Source: Gillisella vitis (GTDB lineage Bacteria; Pseudomonadota; Alphaproteobacteria; Rhizobiales; Rhizobiaceae). Taken from it: a stretch of DNA of 64,000 bases. A program made the position numbers and the translations under genes. Shown one piece after another: positions 9,423 to 17,207 of this stretch (position 1 is the stretch's first letter; each line of letters starts with the position of its first letter). The stretch covers positions 124,001 through 188,000 of the forward strand of contig NZ_LMVL02000004.1 of assembly GCF_001541345.2 (NCBI RefSeq). The letters run 5' to 3'. The notes under the pieces are model-generated. The model was not told where the DNA came from, did no database searches, and was given only the letters and a program-made list of their open reading frames with translations.

Positions 9423-10052
9423 ATGATAGCAGCGCATGACACGAGGACAATCGTGACGTCACAGCAAAACATCGTCGTGCAGCAATTGCAGGTCCGCCGT
9501 GAAGCTCGTGCCGTTATCAAACGCCAGCATCCCCGGGTGATCTGGCTCACCGGCCTGTCTGGCTCGGGAAAATCCACTGTCGCCAACGCGTTGGAAAGCC
9601 AACTGCATAGCCAAGGATACCACACCTATATTCTCGACGGCGACAATGTCCGCCACGGACTGAACCGCGATCTGGGCTTTTCCGATACCGACCGGGTGGA
9701 AAATATCCGCCGGGTGGCTGAAGTCGCCAAGCTGATGGCGGATGCTGGCCTGATCGTGATCGTTTCTTTCATCTCTCCCTTTCAGGCCGACCGTGACATG
9801 GCCCGCGCCCTGATGGCAGACGGCGAATTCATCGAAGTTTTCATCGATACGCCCTTGCAGGAATGCATGCGGCGCGATCCGAAGGGCCTTTATCGCCGGG
9901 CGCTGATGGGAGAGATCAAGCAATTTACCGGGGTCAGCTCCAGTTACGAGGCGCCACAAAATCCGGATATTCATTTGAAGACCACGCAGGCCAATCCAAC
10001 GGAAATGGCCAACCAGGTGATTCGCTACCTCACAGAAATCGTGCCTGCCTGA
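9423..10052 (+). CDS. cysC: Adenylylsulfate (APS) kinase
   Basis: 209-residue P-loop kinase. Walker A is GLSGSGKST; other CysC hallmarks are [47 protein letters not shown] and [11 protein letters not shown]. It phosphorylates adenylylsulfate to PAPS in the cytoplasm. Start choice is uncertain: ATG 9423 has GAGGGG upstream at a long distance, while GTG 9453 has GAGGA five or six bases upstream and would remove ten residues. It stands alone, not fused to CysN as in NodQ, and is followed about 75 bp later by cysQ, whose product removes the by-product PAP. Confidence 0.88.
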   Translation: MIAAHDTRTIVTSQQNIVVQQLQVRREARAVIKRQHPRVIWLTGLSGSGKSTVANALESQLHSQGYHTYILDGDNVRHGLNRDLGFSDTDRVENIRRVAEVAKLMADAGLIVIVSFISPFQADRDMARALMADGEFIEVFIDTPLQECMRRDPKGLYRRALMGEIKQFTGVSSSYEAPQNPDIHLKTTQANPTEMANQVIRYLTEIVPA

Positions 10053-10126
10053 TAAAAGATATGGACAAATAGAGTGGAAAAATTGAACACGTATCGTGTT
10101 AGCCTGCGTTTTTTGAGGGACATGAC

Positions 10127-10909
10127 GTGATCGATTTGTTTGAAAAGGCAGCAATCGCCGCTGGGCGCGATATTATGGACGTGTTCCACAATGGCCCGAC
10201 GGTGCGCACCAAAAGCGATGCCTCACCGGTGACCGAGGCCGATGAGCGGGCGGAAGCGATCATTCTTGCCGCCCTGGCTGCGCAGTTTCCCGCTATTCCC
10301 GTGGTGGCCGAGGAAGCCGTTGCCGCCGGCAATATTCCACAGACCAGGGGCCAGCCCTTCATTCTGGTCGATCCGCTTGACGGCACCAAGGAATTCATTC
10401 GCAAAAGTTCCGATTTCACGGTCAATATCGCGCTCATCGAGGCCGGTGTTCCGGTCATCGGCATCGTCTATGCTCCGGCGCGCGGCCAGGCCTATATTGG
10501 CGACCGTAGTGGTGCGCTGAAAATCGAGATTGATGCCAATTTCCAACCGGTTTCGCGCCAGTCCATCTCCGTGCGCATCCCTTCGGCCAAGATGATTGCC
10601 GTGGCCAGCCGCTCTCATAGTGGTCCGGAAACCGAAGAATTCCTGGTAACCCACGCCATAACCGATACCCGTTCCGTCGGTTCCTCGCTGAAATTCTGCC
10701 TGGTGGCGGAAGGGGCGGCCGATGTCTATCCACGGTTCGGCCGAACGATGGAATGGGATACCGCCGCAGGCGACGCCGTGCTGCGGGCAGCTGGTGGCAT
10801 GACGGTCGGGCCGGACGGCGCACCGCTGCTCTACGGCAAACGCGATCAGCTCAATGATAGCGACTTCGCCAATCCCTCCTTCATCGCCTGGGGTGGCAAG
10901 CAGGCCTGA
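10127..10909 (+). CDS. cysQ: 3'(2'),5'-bisphosphate nucleotidase CysQ
   Basis: 260-residue inositol-monophosphatase-fold enzyme. Metal-site motifs are VVAEE (after AIPV), the family signature LVDPLDGTKEFI, and the C-terminal motif MEWDTAAGDAVLRAAGG. It hydrolyses 3'-phosphoadenosine 5'-phosphate to AMP, relieving inhibition after PAPS is used in sulfate transfer or reduction. GTG 10127 is the start, with GAGGG about 8 bases upstream; an overlapping ATG at 10122 is out of frame. It follows cysC, forming a PAPS synthesis and PAP recycling pair. Confidence 0.93.
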   Translation: MIDLFEKAAIAAGRDIMDVFHNGPTVRTKSDASPVTEADERAEAIILAALAAQFPAIPVVAEEAVAAGNIPQTRGQPFILVDPLDGTKEFIRKSSDFTVNIALIEAGVPVIGIVYAPARGQAYIGDRSGALKIEIDANFQPVSRQSISVRIPSAKMIAVASRSHSGPETEEFLVTHAITDTRSVGSSLKFCLVAEGAADVYPRFGRTMEWDTAAGDAVLRAAGGMTVGPDGAPLLYGKRDQLNDSDFANPSFIAWGGKQA

Positions 10910-11136
10910 GCTTTCCGCCTTCCCGCGTGAACACGAAACCGGGAATTGCCTGAAAAAACAGATCTCTCCTATCGGTCTTATCCACCGTCAAACGCCCGCA
11001 CCGATAATGGCGCGAGCGCTGGAGCCTGGCCTGCCGACCACCTCGGCTCGGCCACGCTCCGGATTTTGACAGGATGCGATCTCCGGGCAGGTTTTGTGTG
11101 CCAACCGGATATCGCTCCATATCGATGGAGATGACC

Positions 11137-12174
11137 ATGGCAGACAATAGCCCACGCCTCGATTTGCCTTATATCCTGCCCTCACAAGCCCAGAAACATG
11201 TCACTCATAACGAGGCGCTGCTGGTTCTGGATGCGGTAACACAGCTTGTGATTGAAGACACTCTTACCAAGCCTCCCGCCTCTCCTGCCGCCGGCTCCTG
11301 TTACTGGGTGGCTGCCACCGCGACGGATGCCTGGGCTGGCAAGGAAGCACATATCGCCGCCTGGCAGGATGACAGCTGGGCTTTCCTGGTGCCCGCCGCT
11401 GGCTGGCGCGCTTATGTCCGCACGACGGGCCGATTACAGACCTATGACGGCACCGCCTGGCAGGACCTTGCCCTGCCCGACACGGCCTCTTTTACCCGGC
11501 TTGGTATCAATGCCACGGCCGATGATACCAATCGGCTGGCCGTGTCGAGCGATGCCGTGCTTTTCAATCATGCCGGTGGCGACAACAGGTTCAAACTCAA
11601 CAAGGCGGGCGAGAGCAATACGGCAACGCTTCTTTACCAGTCCAACTGGCAAGGTCGCGCCGAAATGGGGCTGGCCGGCTCGGACCAGTTCAGCATCAAA
11701 GTCTGCAATGACAGTGGCAGTTGGACCACCGCCCTGCTGATTAGTGGCGACGGCACCGTCACCCAGCCGGCAAGACCCGCCGCTCGGGCCGAACTGACCA
11801 GCCCGTCCCTTGCGGTTACCGGCGGCATGGTCACCGGCTTTAACGGGCTGGTCATCAGTCAGGGCAATATGCTGCTTGCCACCGCCACGGCAAGCGGCAA
11901 TGGCCAAAGCCTGAAAGTGCCAGTCGCAGGGCTGTACCTGATCACGCTCACTCTCTCCACGACAGCGACCAACACCTATACTGCTACCGTAGTGGATAGC
12001 GCCCAGACGAGCCTTGCAAAGATCACCATTGGCACCACGACAGTCGCGACAGAGACCCACGCGACAGCCCTGATCATGCTGGACGCCGGAGCCGAAATCA
12101 GCCTGTTGCATAATGGCACGGCCACATTTGCCAGCACCGGTGCGGGCGCTAAATTTTCGATATTTCTAATATGA
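11137..12174 (+). CDS. DUF2793 protein with a C1q/TNF-like C-terminal domain
   Basis: 345-residue protein. GGAG six bases upstream supports ATG 11137 over the in-frame ATGs at 11125 and 11131. The N-terminal part (RLDLPYILPSQAQKHVTHNEAL through the WQDDSWAFLVPAAGWRAYV stretch, about residues 5-110) is the DUF2793 domain found in phage-like and gene-transfer-agent-associated proteins. The last roughly 110 residues have the beta pattern of C1q/TNF-like jelly rolls: VPVAGLYLITLTLS, a later ALIMLDAGAEISLL, and a terminal FSIFLI. The middle is Thr/Ala/Gly-rich. There is no signal peptide, and no capsid, portal, terminase or integrase gene is nearby. A fibre-like or surface-binding role is inference. 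Confidence 0.72.
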   Translation: MADNSPRLDLPYILPSQAQKHVTHNEALLVLDAVTQLVIEDTLTKPPASPAAGSCYWVAATATDAWAGKEAHIAAWQDDSWAFLVPAAGWRAYVRTTGRLQTYDGTAWQDLALPDTASFTRLGINATADDTNRLAVSSDAVLFNHAGGDNRFKLNKAGESNTATLLYQSNWQGRAEMGLAGSDQFSIKVCNDSGSWTTALLISGDGTVTQPARPAARAELTSPSLAVTGGMVTGFNGLVISQGNMLLATATASGNGQSLKVPVAGLYLITLTLSTTATNTYTATVVDSAQTSLAKITIGTTTVATETHATALIMLDAGAEISLLHNGTATFASTGAGAKFSIFLI

Positions 12175-12267
12175 CGCGCACTATCGTCGCCAAACCGGCG
12201 TAGCAAAATGGCAACAATGTTCCGATTTGAGAAAATAGACCCAAGAAGAAACACTTGTTTCAGAAGG

Positions 12268-12282
12268 TTAACCATTCGTTAA
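12268..12282. promoter_or_regulatory. CtrA binding box upstream of the ExoY-like gene
   Basis: TTAA at 12268-12271 and TTAA at 12279-12282 flank exactly 7 bases (CCATTCG), a perfect CtrA consensus with the common TTAACC half-site. It is about 180 bp upstream of the sugar transferase start and about 95 bp after the DUF2793 stop. Confidence 0.72.
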
Positions 12283-12462
12283 GTTTGTTCATGACGAGCG
12301 CCCTATTTGGGACTACATAAGCCACAAGAACTTTAGTCGGGAACAAATGGCGGTGCGAAAGCGGAGGAAACACACTCTGCCCGCAACTGCACGCAACCAA
12401 GAATCTGGAACAGTCGACACCGGCAAAATCGGATCGGCTGTTCCAGGAGGGACGAGGCTGGA

Positions 12463-13143
12463 ATGGGTGTACCGCATGCACAGCAAGGCCTTCAGGCACG
12501 TCGCATCAACCGACGACGGACACGCATTTCAAGAAATCGAATTCATCTGATTGCAAAACGAAGCCTCGACATCCTGATCGCGATCAGCGCATTGATGATC
12601 TTGCTGCCGTTTCTGCTGTCGGTCGCCGCGCTGATCAAGCTCACCTCCCCCGGTCCGGTCCTGTTTCGGCAGATCCGCTGGGGCCGCGACCAGCAGAAAA
12701 TCCGCATCTACAAATTCCGCACCATGTATGCCGCAGAATGTGACGATAGCGGCGTGCGGCAAACCACCGAAAACGATCCGCGTATTACAGCGGTCGGTGC
12801 GGTCCTGCGACGCACCAATATCGATGAGCTCCCGCAATTACTGAATGTGTTGAAGGGCGACATGTCGCTGGTCGGGCCGCGCTGCCACGCGATCGGCATG
12901 TTGGCCGCTGGCATGCCCTATGAGGATCTGGTTGCCGACTATCATCACCGTCATCAGGTCAAGCCGGGTCTCACCGGCCTTGCCCAGATGCGCGGCCTGC
13001 GTGGACCAACCGGTTCCGTCGCCAAAGCCCGCGCCCGGATCGCTGCCGATCTGTTTTATGTGGATAATTTTTCGTTCTGGCTCGATATCAAGATCATTCT
13101 CGGCACCATCCATTCCGAACTGACCTGCGGCAAAGGCTTTTAA
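12463..13143 (+). CDS. ExoY-like undecaprenyl-phosphate sugar transferase
   Basis: 226-residue bacterial sugar transferase, the same size as rhizobial ExoY. A basic N-terminus leads to one membrane segment (about residues 36-58). The catalytic domain follows with [54 protein letters not shown] and a C-terminal [18 protein letters not shown]. The family transfers a sugar-1-phosphate (galactose-P in ExoY) to undecaprenyl phosphate to begin polysaccharide repeat synthesis. GAGG precedes ATG 12463. No other polysaccharide genes adjoin it, so the polymer is unknown. A perfect CtrA box upstream suggests cell-cycle control. Confidence 0.88.
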   Translation: MGVPHAQQGLQARRINRRRTRISRNRIHLIAKRSLDILIAISALMILLPFLLSVAALIKLTSPGPVLFRQIRWGRDQQKIRIYKFRTMYAAECDDSGVRQTTENDPRITAVGAVLRRTNIDELPQLLNVLKGDMSLVGPRCHAIGMLAAGMPYEDLVADYHHRHQVKPGLTGLAQMRGLRGPTGSVAKARARIAADLFYVDNFSFWLDIKIILGTIHSELTCGKGF

Positions 13144-13695
13144 AGAGAAGGATCTCACCTGATCTGGCCGGAATTATCCCGTAAAAACTCTTCCAGCGGG
13201 GAGAGAGACTGCAAATTCTTTCCACATTCGACAAATTTGTCTCGAAAAAACGCAACGCCGTAGCGTGCCACCCAGCAGTTTAGTCCGTCCAAGCCCTCTC
13301 TTGGTGCCATTGATTCGCACTGCGCTTAGCCAAAAGCCAAAATCTGTCAAGTCAGAACGCTCCACCGATCACGAATTATTAAATTCAAACCCTTGGATTC
13401 CACCGGGATCAAACTTTACGCAATTTGTCTTGAGTAGAAACCAATTAGGATAGACAGCTTAACGGCAATAAACTTTGTGATAGACGATATATATACATAA
13501 AATTGGTGATTTCGAACTTGCGAGCGGCCGGTCAGAGGGTCGTCTTCATCCGAAAACGCCGTTTCTACGTGACATCAGCAGCCTTGGCCAAGTCCCTAAA
13601 ATTCTTATCAAATTGTTACCCGGTGCTTAGGTAATTTTTAAAGGTGCGGCGTTAGATTTCTGGTCTGTGGTCTTGAGTTTGTATTAGAGAGTCCA
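13144..13695. other. Intergenic region upstream of sciP
   Basis: About 550 bp, AT-rich towards the middle (a run of TATATATACAT near 13490). No reading frame here has a plausible start or sequence. It holds the CtrA-like box at 13627-13641. No RNA gene was recognised. Confidence 0.6.
13627..13641. promoter_or_regulatory. CtrA-like box upstream of sciP
   Basis: TTAG at 13627-13630, seven bases, then TTAA at 13638-13641: one mismatch from the CtrA consensus. It is about 55 bp upstream of the sciP start, a position typical for a box overlapping a core promoter. Confidence 0.55.
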
Positions 13696-13971
13696 ATGAC
13701 CGAAACGATACGCCCGCGAGTTAAATATGTTATCGGCCCTGACGGCAGTCCGTTGACAATTGCCGACCTGCCGCCAGCAAACACCCGTCGCTGGGTCATC
13801 CGCCGCAAGGCAGAGGTTGTGGCTGCCGTGCGCGGTGGCCTGTTGAGCCTTGAAGAAGCGTGTGAACGCTACACGCTGACCGTGGAGGAATTCCTGTCAT
13901 GGCAGGCCTCCATCAATGATCATGGCTTGCAGGGCTTGAGAACGACCCGTATCCAGCAATACCGTCATTAA
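13696..13971 (+). CDS. sciP: CtrA inhibitor SciP (DUF1153)
   Basis: 91-residue helix-turn-helix protein of the SciP/DUF1153 family. Visible hallmarks are VKYVIGPDGSPLTIADLPP, TRRWVIRRKAEVVAAVRGGLLS, and EACERYTLTVEEFLSWQ with the DNA-contacting helix. In Caulobacter, SciP binds promoter DNA and CtrA and blocks CtrA-driven transcription in G1. Its size matches the family. It lies 1.5 kb from ctrA and has a CtrA-like box in its promoter, consistent with the feedback loop known in Caulobacter. Confidence 0.92.
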   Translation: MTETIRPRVKYVIGPDGSPLTIADLPPANTRRWVIRRKAEVVAAVRGGLLSLEEACERYTLTVEEFLSWQASINDHGLQGLRTTRIQQYRH

Positions 13972-14066
13972 CGCCAGACGGGGCTTGGCATTGGGGCCGG
14001 GCCTGAAGACGAAGGCTCGAAGAGGTCGACCACACCCTCGCCTTGCCAGACCCTGCCTTGAAGAAA

Positions 14067-14110
14067 TTGCAAATATCTCAGATGCCTCAGGGTATTTGAG
14101 ATATTTGCAA
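14067..14110. repeat. Palindromic repeat, 14-bp arms, copy A
   Basis: TTGCAAATATCTCA (14067-14080) and TGAGATATTTGCAA (14097-14110) are perfect inverted arms around a 16-base loop containing CCTCAGG. The right half resembles the palindrome at 17058-17088 (CCTCA, then TTTGA-AATAT and TGC), suggesting a shared repeat family around the cell-cycle genes. Confidence 0.65.
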
Positions 14111-14602
14111 AAGCACGACAATACCGATTTTAAATATCGCATTGAATAAGGCCAGCGGGGCTACAGGGTATAACCCGACAAGGCGCATCTGCAATCGGAA
14201 GCGTTACGCCTCCGTGACAAAGCCAGGCAACCGACCGGCATTACGTCTAGCCGATTGTCGTGAGAGATTTGATTTTTCGATTTCCACTCCGTCGAATGTG
14301 CCCCAGGCAACTCCCGTAAGCTTTTTCAGCCTTCGGTTAACCCAGACGCCTTCCCAGTCACCACAGGACGTTGGGATGTGAATGGTTTGCAAGGGAAGCT
14401 GCTGTCCCCTCACCTATCACAGATGTCGGCTTCATAGGGGATCGGTCCGGACATTGGACCGAACCGTGGACCGTGTGGGGAACACCGATGCAAAATCGCT
14501 GATTATCGCAATGGGTGAGCGAAGGTTTTTTGCATGATGCCGCCGTGGGCATCCTTGATCCGGCAACTATCTAATAAAATAAATATCATGTGGTCGCGGA
14601 TG

Positions 14603-14632
14603 AAAAGGCCGTTCCATTCCATGTGAACGGCC
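14603..14632 (-). terminator. Terminator of fliJ
   Basis: Stem GGCCGTTC (14607-14614) / GAACGGCC (14625-14632), 10-base loop. On the reverse strand it is followed by TTTT (14606-14603). It lies 74 bp after the fliJ stop. Confidence 0.75.
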
Positions 14633-14705
14633 AGGCAATGAAACCATCATCGAGCAGGTCCCATTCCCTGCCTGCCTTTGTCATCTACGATCAGGATCTT
14701 CGCCG

Positions 14706-15056
14706 TTAAGCGCGAACCCGTTGCTGATTGTCGCGCTCTTCCAACGCGGCGGCCTTGGCATGTTCGGCCTCGGCCAATTCCAACGACAGTTCTGCCGCAT
14801 CTTGCTGAACCTTCAGCTCGCGAATCGAATCCTGCAGGTTATCGGCACGCTGGCGGGCGGCCTTTGCAAAAGTCGGATAGGCGAAATGCGAGGCATCTGA
14901 TATGCCCGCTTTTTTTTCTTCCAGAGAAATCTGATTCTCCAGTTCCTTGGCCATACGTTCAAATTCAGACATCATTAACTGCAATTGTTGCAGCTGCCGA
15001 CGCTTCTCGGTAACCTGAAATGCCTTCAGGCGAACTAGGCTGTCACGCGACTTCAT
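14706..15056 (-). CDS. fliJ: Flagellar export protein FliJ
   Basis: 116-residue, highly charged, almost wholly helical coiled-coil protein (LVRLKAFQVTEKRRQLQQLQ, SEFERMAKELENQISLEEKKAG, and a Gln/Glu/Ala-rich C-terminal helix). ATG 15056 has GGGAG about 9 bases upstream; the longer frame upstream has no ribosome site. FliJ is the soluble stalk-like component of the flagellar type III export ATPase. Its place beside ctrA, divergently transcribed, is common in rhizobia. No fliI is in the window. Confidence 0.82.
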   Translation of the reverse strand: MKSRDSLVRLKAFQVTEKRRQLQQLQLMMSEFERMAKELENQISLEEKKAGISDASHFAYPTFAKAARQRADNLQDSIRELKVQQDAAELSLELAEAEHAKAAALEERDNQQRVRA

Positions 15057-15501
15057 ACGCAATACTCCCGTGATGCGAGACATCCCGCCGTCACTCTGTT
15101 TTGACATCGCCCGCTGACATTTAAACGAATCACCGCGAAAAAATCTCACGACGTTAACAAAAAACTACCTTTGGTAACCTTTCGTTTACGGGCATCGTTA
15201 ATGATAAGGGAGATCTTTTAAAGGTCGGTAAATGCCCGGGTCCAAAATGCAGGACAATGACAATGATGAGTCAATTGAATCGCTTAAGGGGTTTTCTTCC
15301 CTTTTCGATTCATCTGTGGCGATGAGAAAATGACATATGAATCAGGAGGCTAAGCATTATGCTTAATAAATTCGTTACACCTTGCCAGAGTGAATCAGAA
15401 TTTGTTAACCATTTGGTGGCAGCCTTCAAATCAGGCAACGACTGGATCCGTATCGCGTAGTGGGCCATTCAGACCTTTCGGCGGCGGTAAAGGGGATAAT
15501 T
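15057..15501 (+). promoter_or_regulatory. ctrA promoter region
   Basis: About 445 bp between fliJ and ctrA. It contains five GANTC sites (15268, 15277, 15307, 15339, 15392), a CtrA half-site TTAACCAT at 15405-15412, and a 15-base palindrome TAAGCAT-T-ATGCTTA at 15351-15365. This architecture fits a multi-promoter, methylation-sensitive and autoregulated ctrA control region as known in other alphaproteobacteria. Transcription starts cannot be placed by eye. Confidence 0.7.
15268..15396. promoter_or_regulatory. Cluster of five GANTC (CcrM methylation) sites
   Basis: GAGTC 15268-15272, GAATC 15277-15281, GATTC 15307-15311, GAATC 15339-15343 and GAATC 15392-15396. Chance would give about one per 256 bp at even base composition, so five in 129 bp is a clear enrichment. 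CcrM methylates GANTC, and ctrA promoter methylation state is known to tie transcription to fork passage in Caulobacter. Confidence 0.8.
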
Positions 15502-16203
15502 ATGCGGGTTCTACTCATCGAAGACGACAGCGCCACAGCGCAGAGCATCGAACTGATGCTCAAGTCCGAAAGTTTTAACGTCTACACCACCGATCTCGGT
15601 GAGGAAGGCGTCGACCTCGGGAAACTATACGACTACGACATCATCCTGCTGGACCTCAATCTTCCCGACATGTCGGGTTACGAGGTTTTGAGAACGCTTC
15701 GCCTGTCCAAGGTCAAGACACCTATCCTCATCCTGTCCGGCATGGCCGGCATCGAGGACAAGGTTCGCGGTCTCGGCTTCGGCGCTGACGATTACATGAC
15801 AAAGCCGTTCCACAAGGACGAGCTTGTTGCCCGCATCCATGCGATCGTTCGTCGTTCCAAGGGCCATGCCCAGTCGATCATCATCACCGGCGAACTGATC
15901 GTCAATCTCGACGCCAAGACCGTCGAAGTTGGTGGCCAGCGCGTTCACCTGACCGGCAAGGAATACCAGATGCTGGAGCTGCTTTCGCTCCGCAAGGGTA
16001 CCACGCTGACCAAGGAAATGTTCCTTAACCATCTCTATGGTGGCATGGACGAGCCGGAACTGAAAATCATCGACGTGTTCATCTGCAAGCTTCGCAAGAA
16101 GCTGGCCAATGCAGCCGGCGGTGCAAACTATATCGAAACCGTCTGGGGCCGTGGCTATGTGCTGCGCGAACCTGACAGTGCCGAGTATATGGAAACGGCC
16201 TGA
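15502..16203 (+). CDS. ctrA: Cell-cycle master response regulator CtrA
   Basis: 233-residue OmpR-type response regulator. ATG 15502 has AGGGG 7 bases upstream and gives the canonical N-terminus MRVLLIEDD. Receiver: acidic pair D8-D9, phosphoacceptor D51 ([15 protein letters not shown]), switch Ser and K in [10 protein letters not shown]. The winged-helix DNA-binding domain (about 120-230) contains [13 protein letters not shown] and [10 protein letters not shown]. CtrA~P binds TTAA-N7-TTAA and controls cell-cycle, flagellar and division genes; phosphate reaches it through CckA and ChpT. chpT lies 1 kb downstream in the opposite direction. It is followed by a strong terminator. Confidence 0.97.
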   Translation: MRVLLIEDDSATAQSIELMLKSESFNVYTTDLGEEGVDLGKLYDYDIILLDLNLPDMSGYEVLRTLRLSKVKTPILILSGMAGIEDKVRGLGFGADDYMTKPFHKDELVARIHAIVRRSKGHAQSIIITGELIVNLDAKTVEVGGQRVHLTGKEYQMLELLSLRKGTTLTKEMFLNHLYGGMDEPELKIIDVFICKLRKKLANAAGGANYIETVWGRGYVLREPDSAEYMETA

Positions 16204-16562
16204 CACCGGTTTGTCGTTACAGCGGGCGTTATTCGTAACGCCTCGCCGTAAATCCCCACCAGTGCCACTCCCGCGCGAGATCGTGTGATCTCAAAAAAGT
16301 CCCAGCATTGCCGGGACTTTTTTGCGTTGAAGAAAATAGATTGCTGTAACCCGCGATAATAGGGACAGACGATGCATTGAGAGAATCGTGCCGAGAATTG
16401 GAATTACGGTCCACGACACGAACGTTTTCAGCGCCGCCTCCCCCTTCTGCCTTGCCAGGCATCTCTCCTCAAGGCGAGGAGATCGTCTCGAAACGAGAGC
16501 ATCGGACCGAACGTTAACAACCGATTTTCGGATAAATCCGCCATGTCTGGAATGATTCGAGA
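16204..16562. other. Intergenic region downstream of ctrA
   Basis: About 360 bp between the convergent ctrA and response regulator genes. The ctrA terminator is at 16293-16323. Nothing else was recognised apart from a lone TTAAC near 16514. Confidence 0.6.
16293..16323 (+). terminator. Strong bidirectional terminator after ctrA
   Basis: AAAAAAGTCCC (16293-16303), 9-base loop, GGGACTTTTTT (16313-16323). A/T runs on both sides of the stem allow termination in either direction, as expected between convergent genes. Confidence 0.9.
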
Positions 16563-16922
16563 TCAGGCGGCTTCGCGGTCACTGAACACTTCGGTCAGTG
16601 TTTTCCGGTCAAAGGGCTTCAGCAGGAAGTCGCTGGCGCCAGCCCGTTTGCCTTGCATCATGTGTTTCAGGTCGGCTTCGATGACGCAATAGAAGATCCG
16701 CACCGTTTTGCCCTCCGGCATGGCCCGGATATTGGTAATCAATCCCAGGGCGCCTTCCAGACCCGAATCAACGATGATCACATGCGGTAATTGTGCTTCG
16801 CACGCCAGCATCGCCTCGCGCGCCGTGGATGCTTCCGTCACTCCAAAACCCAGTTCGGACAGAATTTTACGGCCAACCTTACGAACGATATCTGACGAGT
16901 CAGCAATGATCAGGTTCTTCAT
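16563..16922 (-). CDS. Single-domain response regulator with non-canonical active site
   Basis: 119-residue receiver domain without an output domain. The start at 16922 has AAAGGGG 8 bases upstream. Phosphoacceptor D52 (VIIVDSG) and K102 (LLKPF) are present. However, the usual N-terminal acidic pair is D8-S9, and the switch Thr/Ser after beta-4 is replaced by Y78-C79-V80. It is neither DivK nor CpdR by sequence. It lies between ctrA and chpT, in the same direction as and 286 bp downstream of chpT. A link to CtrA phosphorelay signalling is inferred from position; with two conserved positions changed, phosphorylation-dependent switching may differ from the norm. Confidence 0.78.
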   Translation of the reverse strand: MKNLIIADSSDIVRKVGRKILSELGFGVTEASTAREAMLACEAQLPHVIIVDSGLEGALGLITNIRAMPEGKTVRIFYCVIEADLKHMMQGKRAGASDFLLKPFDRKTLTEVFSDREAA

Positions 16923-17057
16923 GCCGATCCCCTTTCGATGCCCTGGACCTTGCTTAAACATCAAAAAGATTAAGCAATTTTCCAAAAGAGCAAGTGGCGC
17001 GCCCCGTGCACCGCGTCTTTACCCATTGTCGCCGCAGCCCGCGGTCTGACTTTGCCC

Positions 17058-17088
17058 ATATTTCAAACCCTCAATGGATTTGAAATAT
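17058..17088. repeat. Palindromic repeat, copy B
   Basis: ATATTTCAAA (17058-17067), an 11-base loop CCCTCAATGGA, then TTTGAAATAT (17079-17088). The right half and the following bases resemble copy A at 14067-14110. Confidence 0.6.
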
Positions 17089-17152
17089 CTGCGCTACATC
17101 AAAGGTAAATCCAGAAGACTAAGGAAACATTACCCGCATCGGATGGGAACGG

Positions 17153-17188
17153 AAAACGGCGCCGGAAGACTGAGACACCGGGCGCCGT
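17153..17188 (-). terminator. Terminator of chpT
   Basis: ACGGCGCC (17156-17163) and GGCGCCGT (17181-17188) form a perfect 8-bp stem with a 17-base loop. On the reverse strand it ends in TTTT. It lies 20 bp after the chpT stop. Confidence 0.75.
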
Positions 17189-17207
17189 CGAGCATCTTTA
17201 TACGTGA

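Larger units (their letters stand above)
13972..14705. other. Intergenic region between sciP and fliJ
   Basis: About 730 bp with no supportable gene. It contains a 14-bp inverted repeat (14067-14110), a 7-bp inverted repeat TCGGTCC/GGACCGA (14442-14462), and the fliJ terminator (14603-14632). No tRNA or known ncRNA was recognised. Confidence 0.6.

Noticed and set aside
11137-12174. DUF2793 gene as evidence of a prophage or gene transfer agent cluster
   Set aside because: No integrase, portal, terminase, capsid or tail genes within the window and no attachment-site repeats flank it.
14067-14110. Palindrome as a CRISPR repeat
   Set aside because: No regularly spaced copies; no CRISPR array or cas gene was seen anywhere in the window.
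13144-14705. Search for tRNA or known ncRNA in the gene-poor stretches around sciP
   Set aside because: No cloverleaf, CCA end or familiar RNA signature could be seen; a covariance-model search would be decisive.
16563-16922. Receiver protein as DivK or CpdR
   Set aside because: N-terminal and active-site sequences differ from both families; only the size and location are similar.
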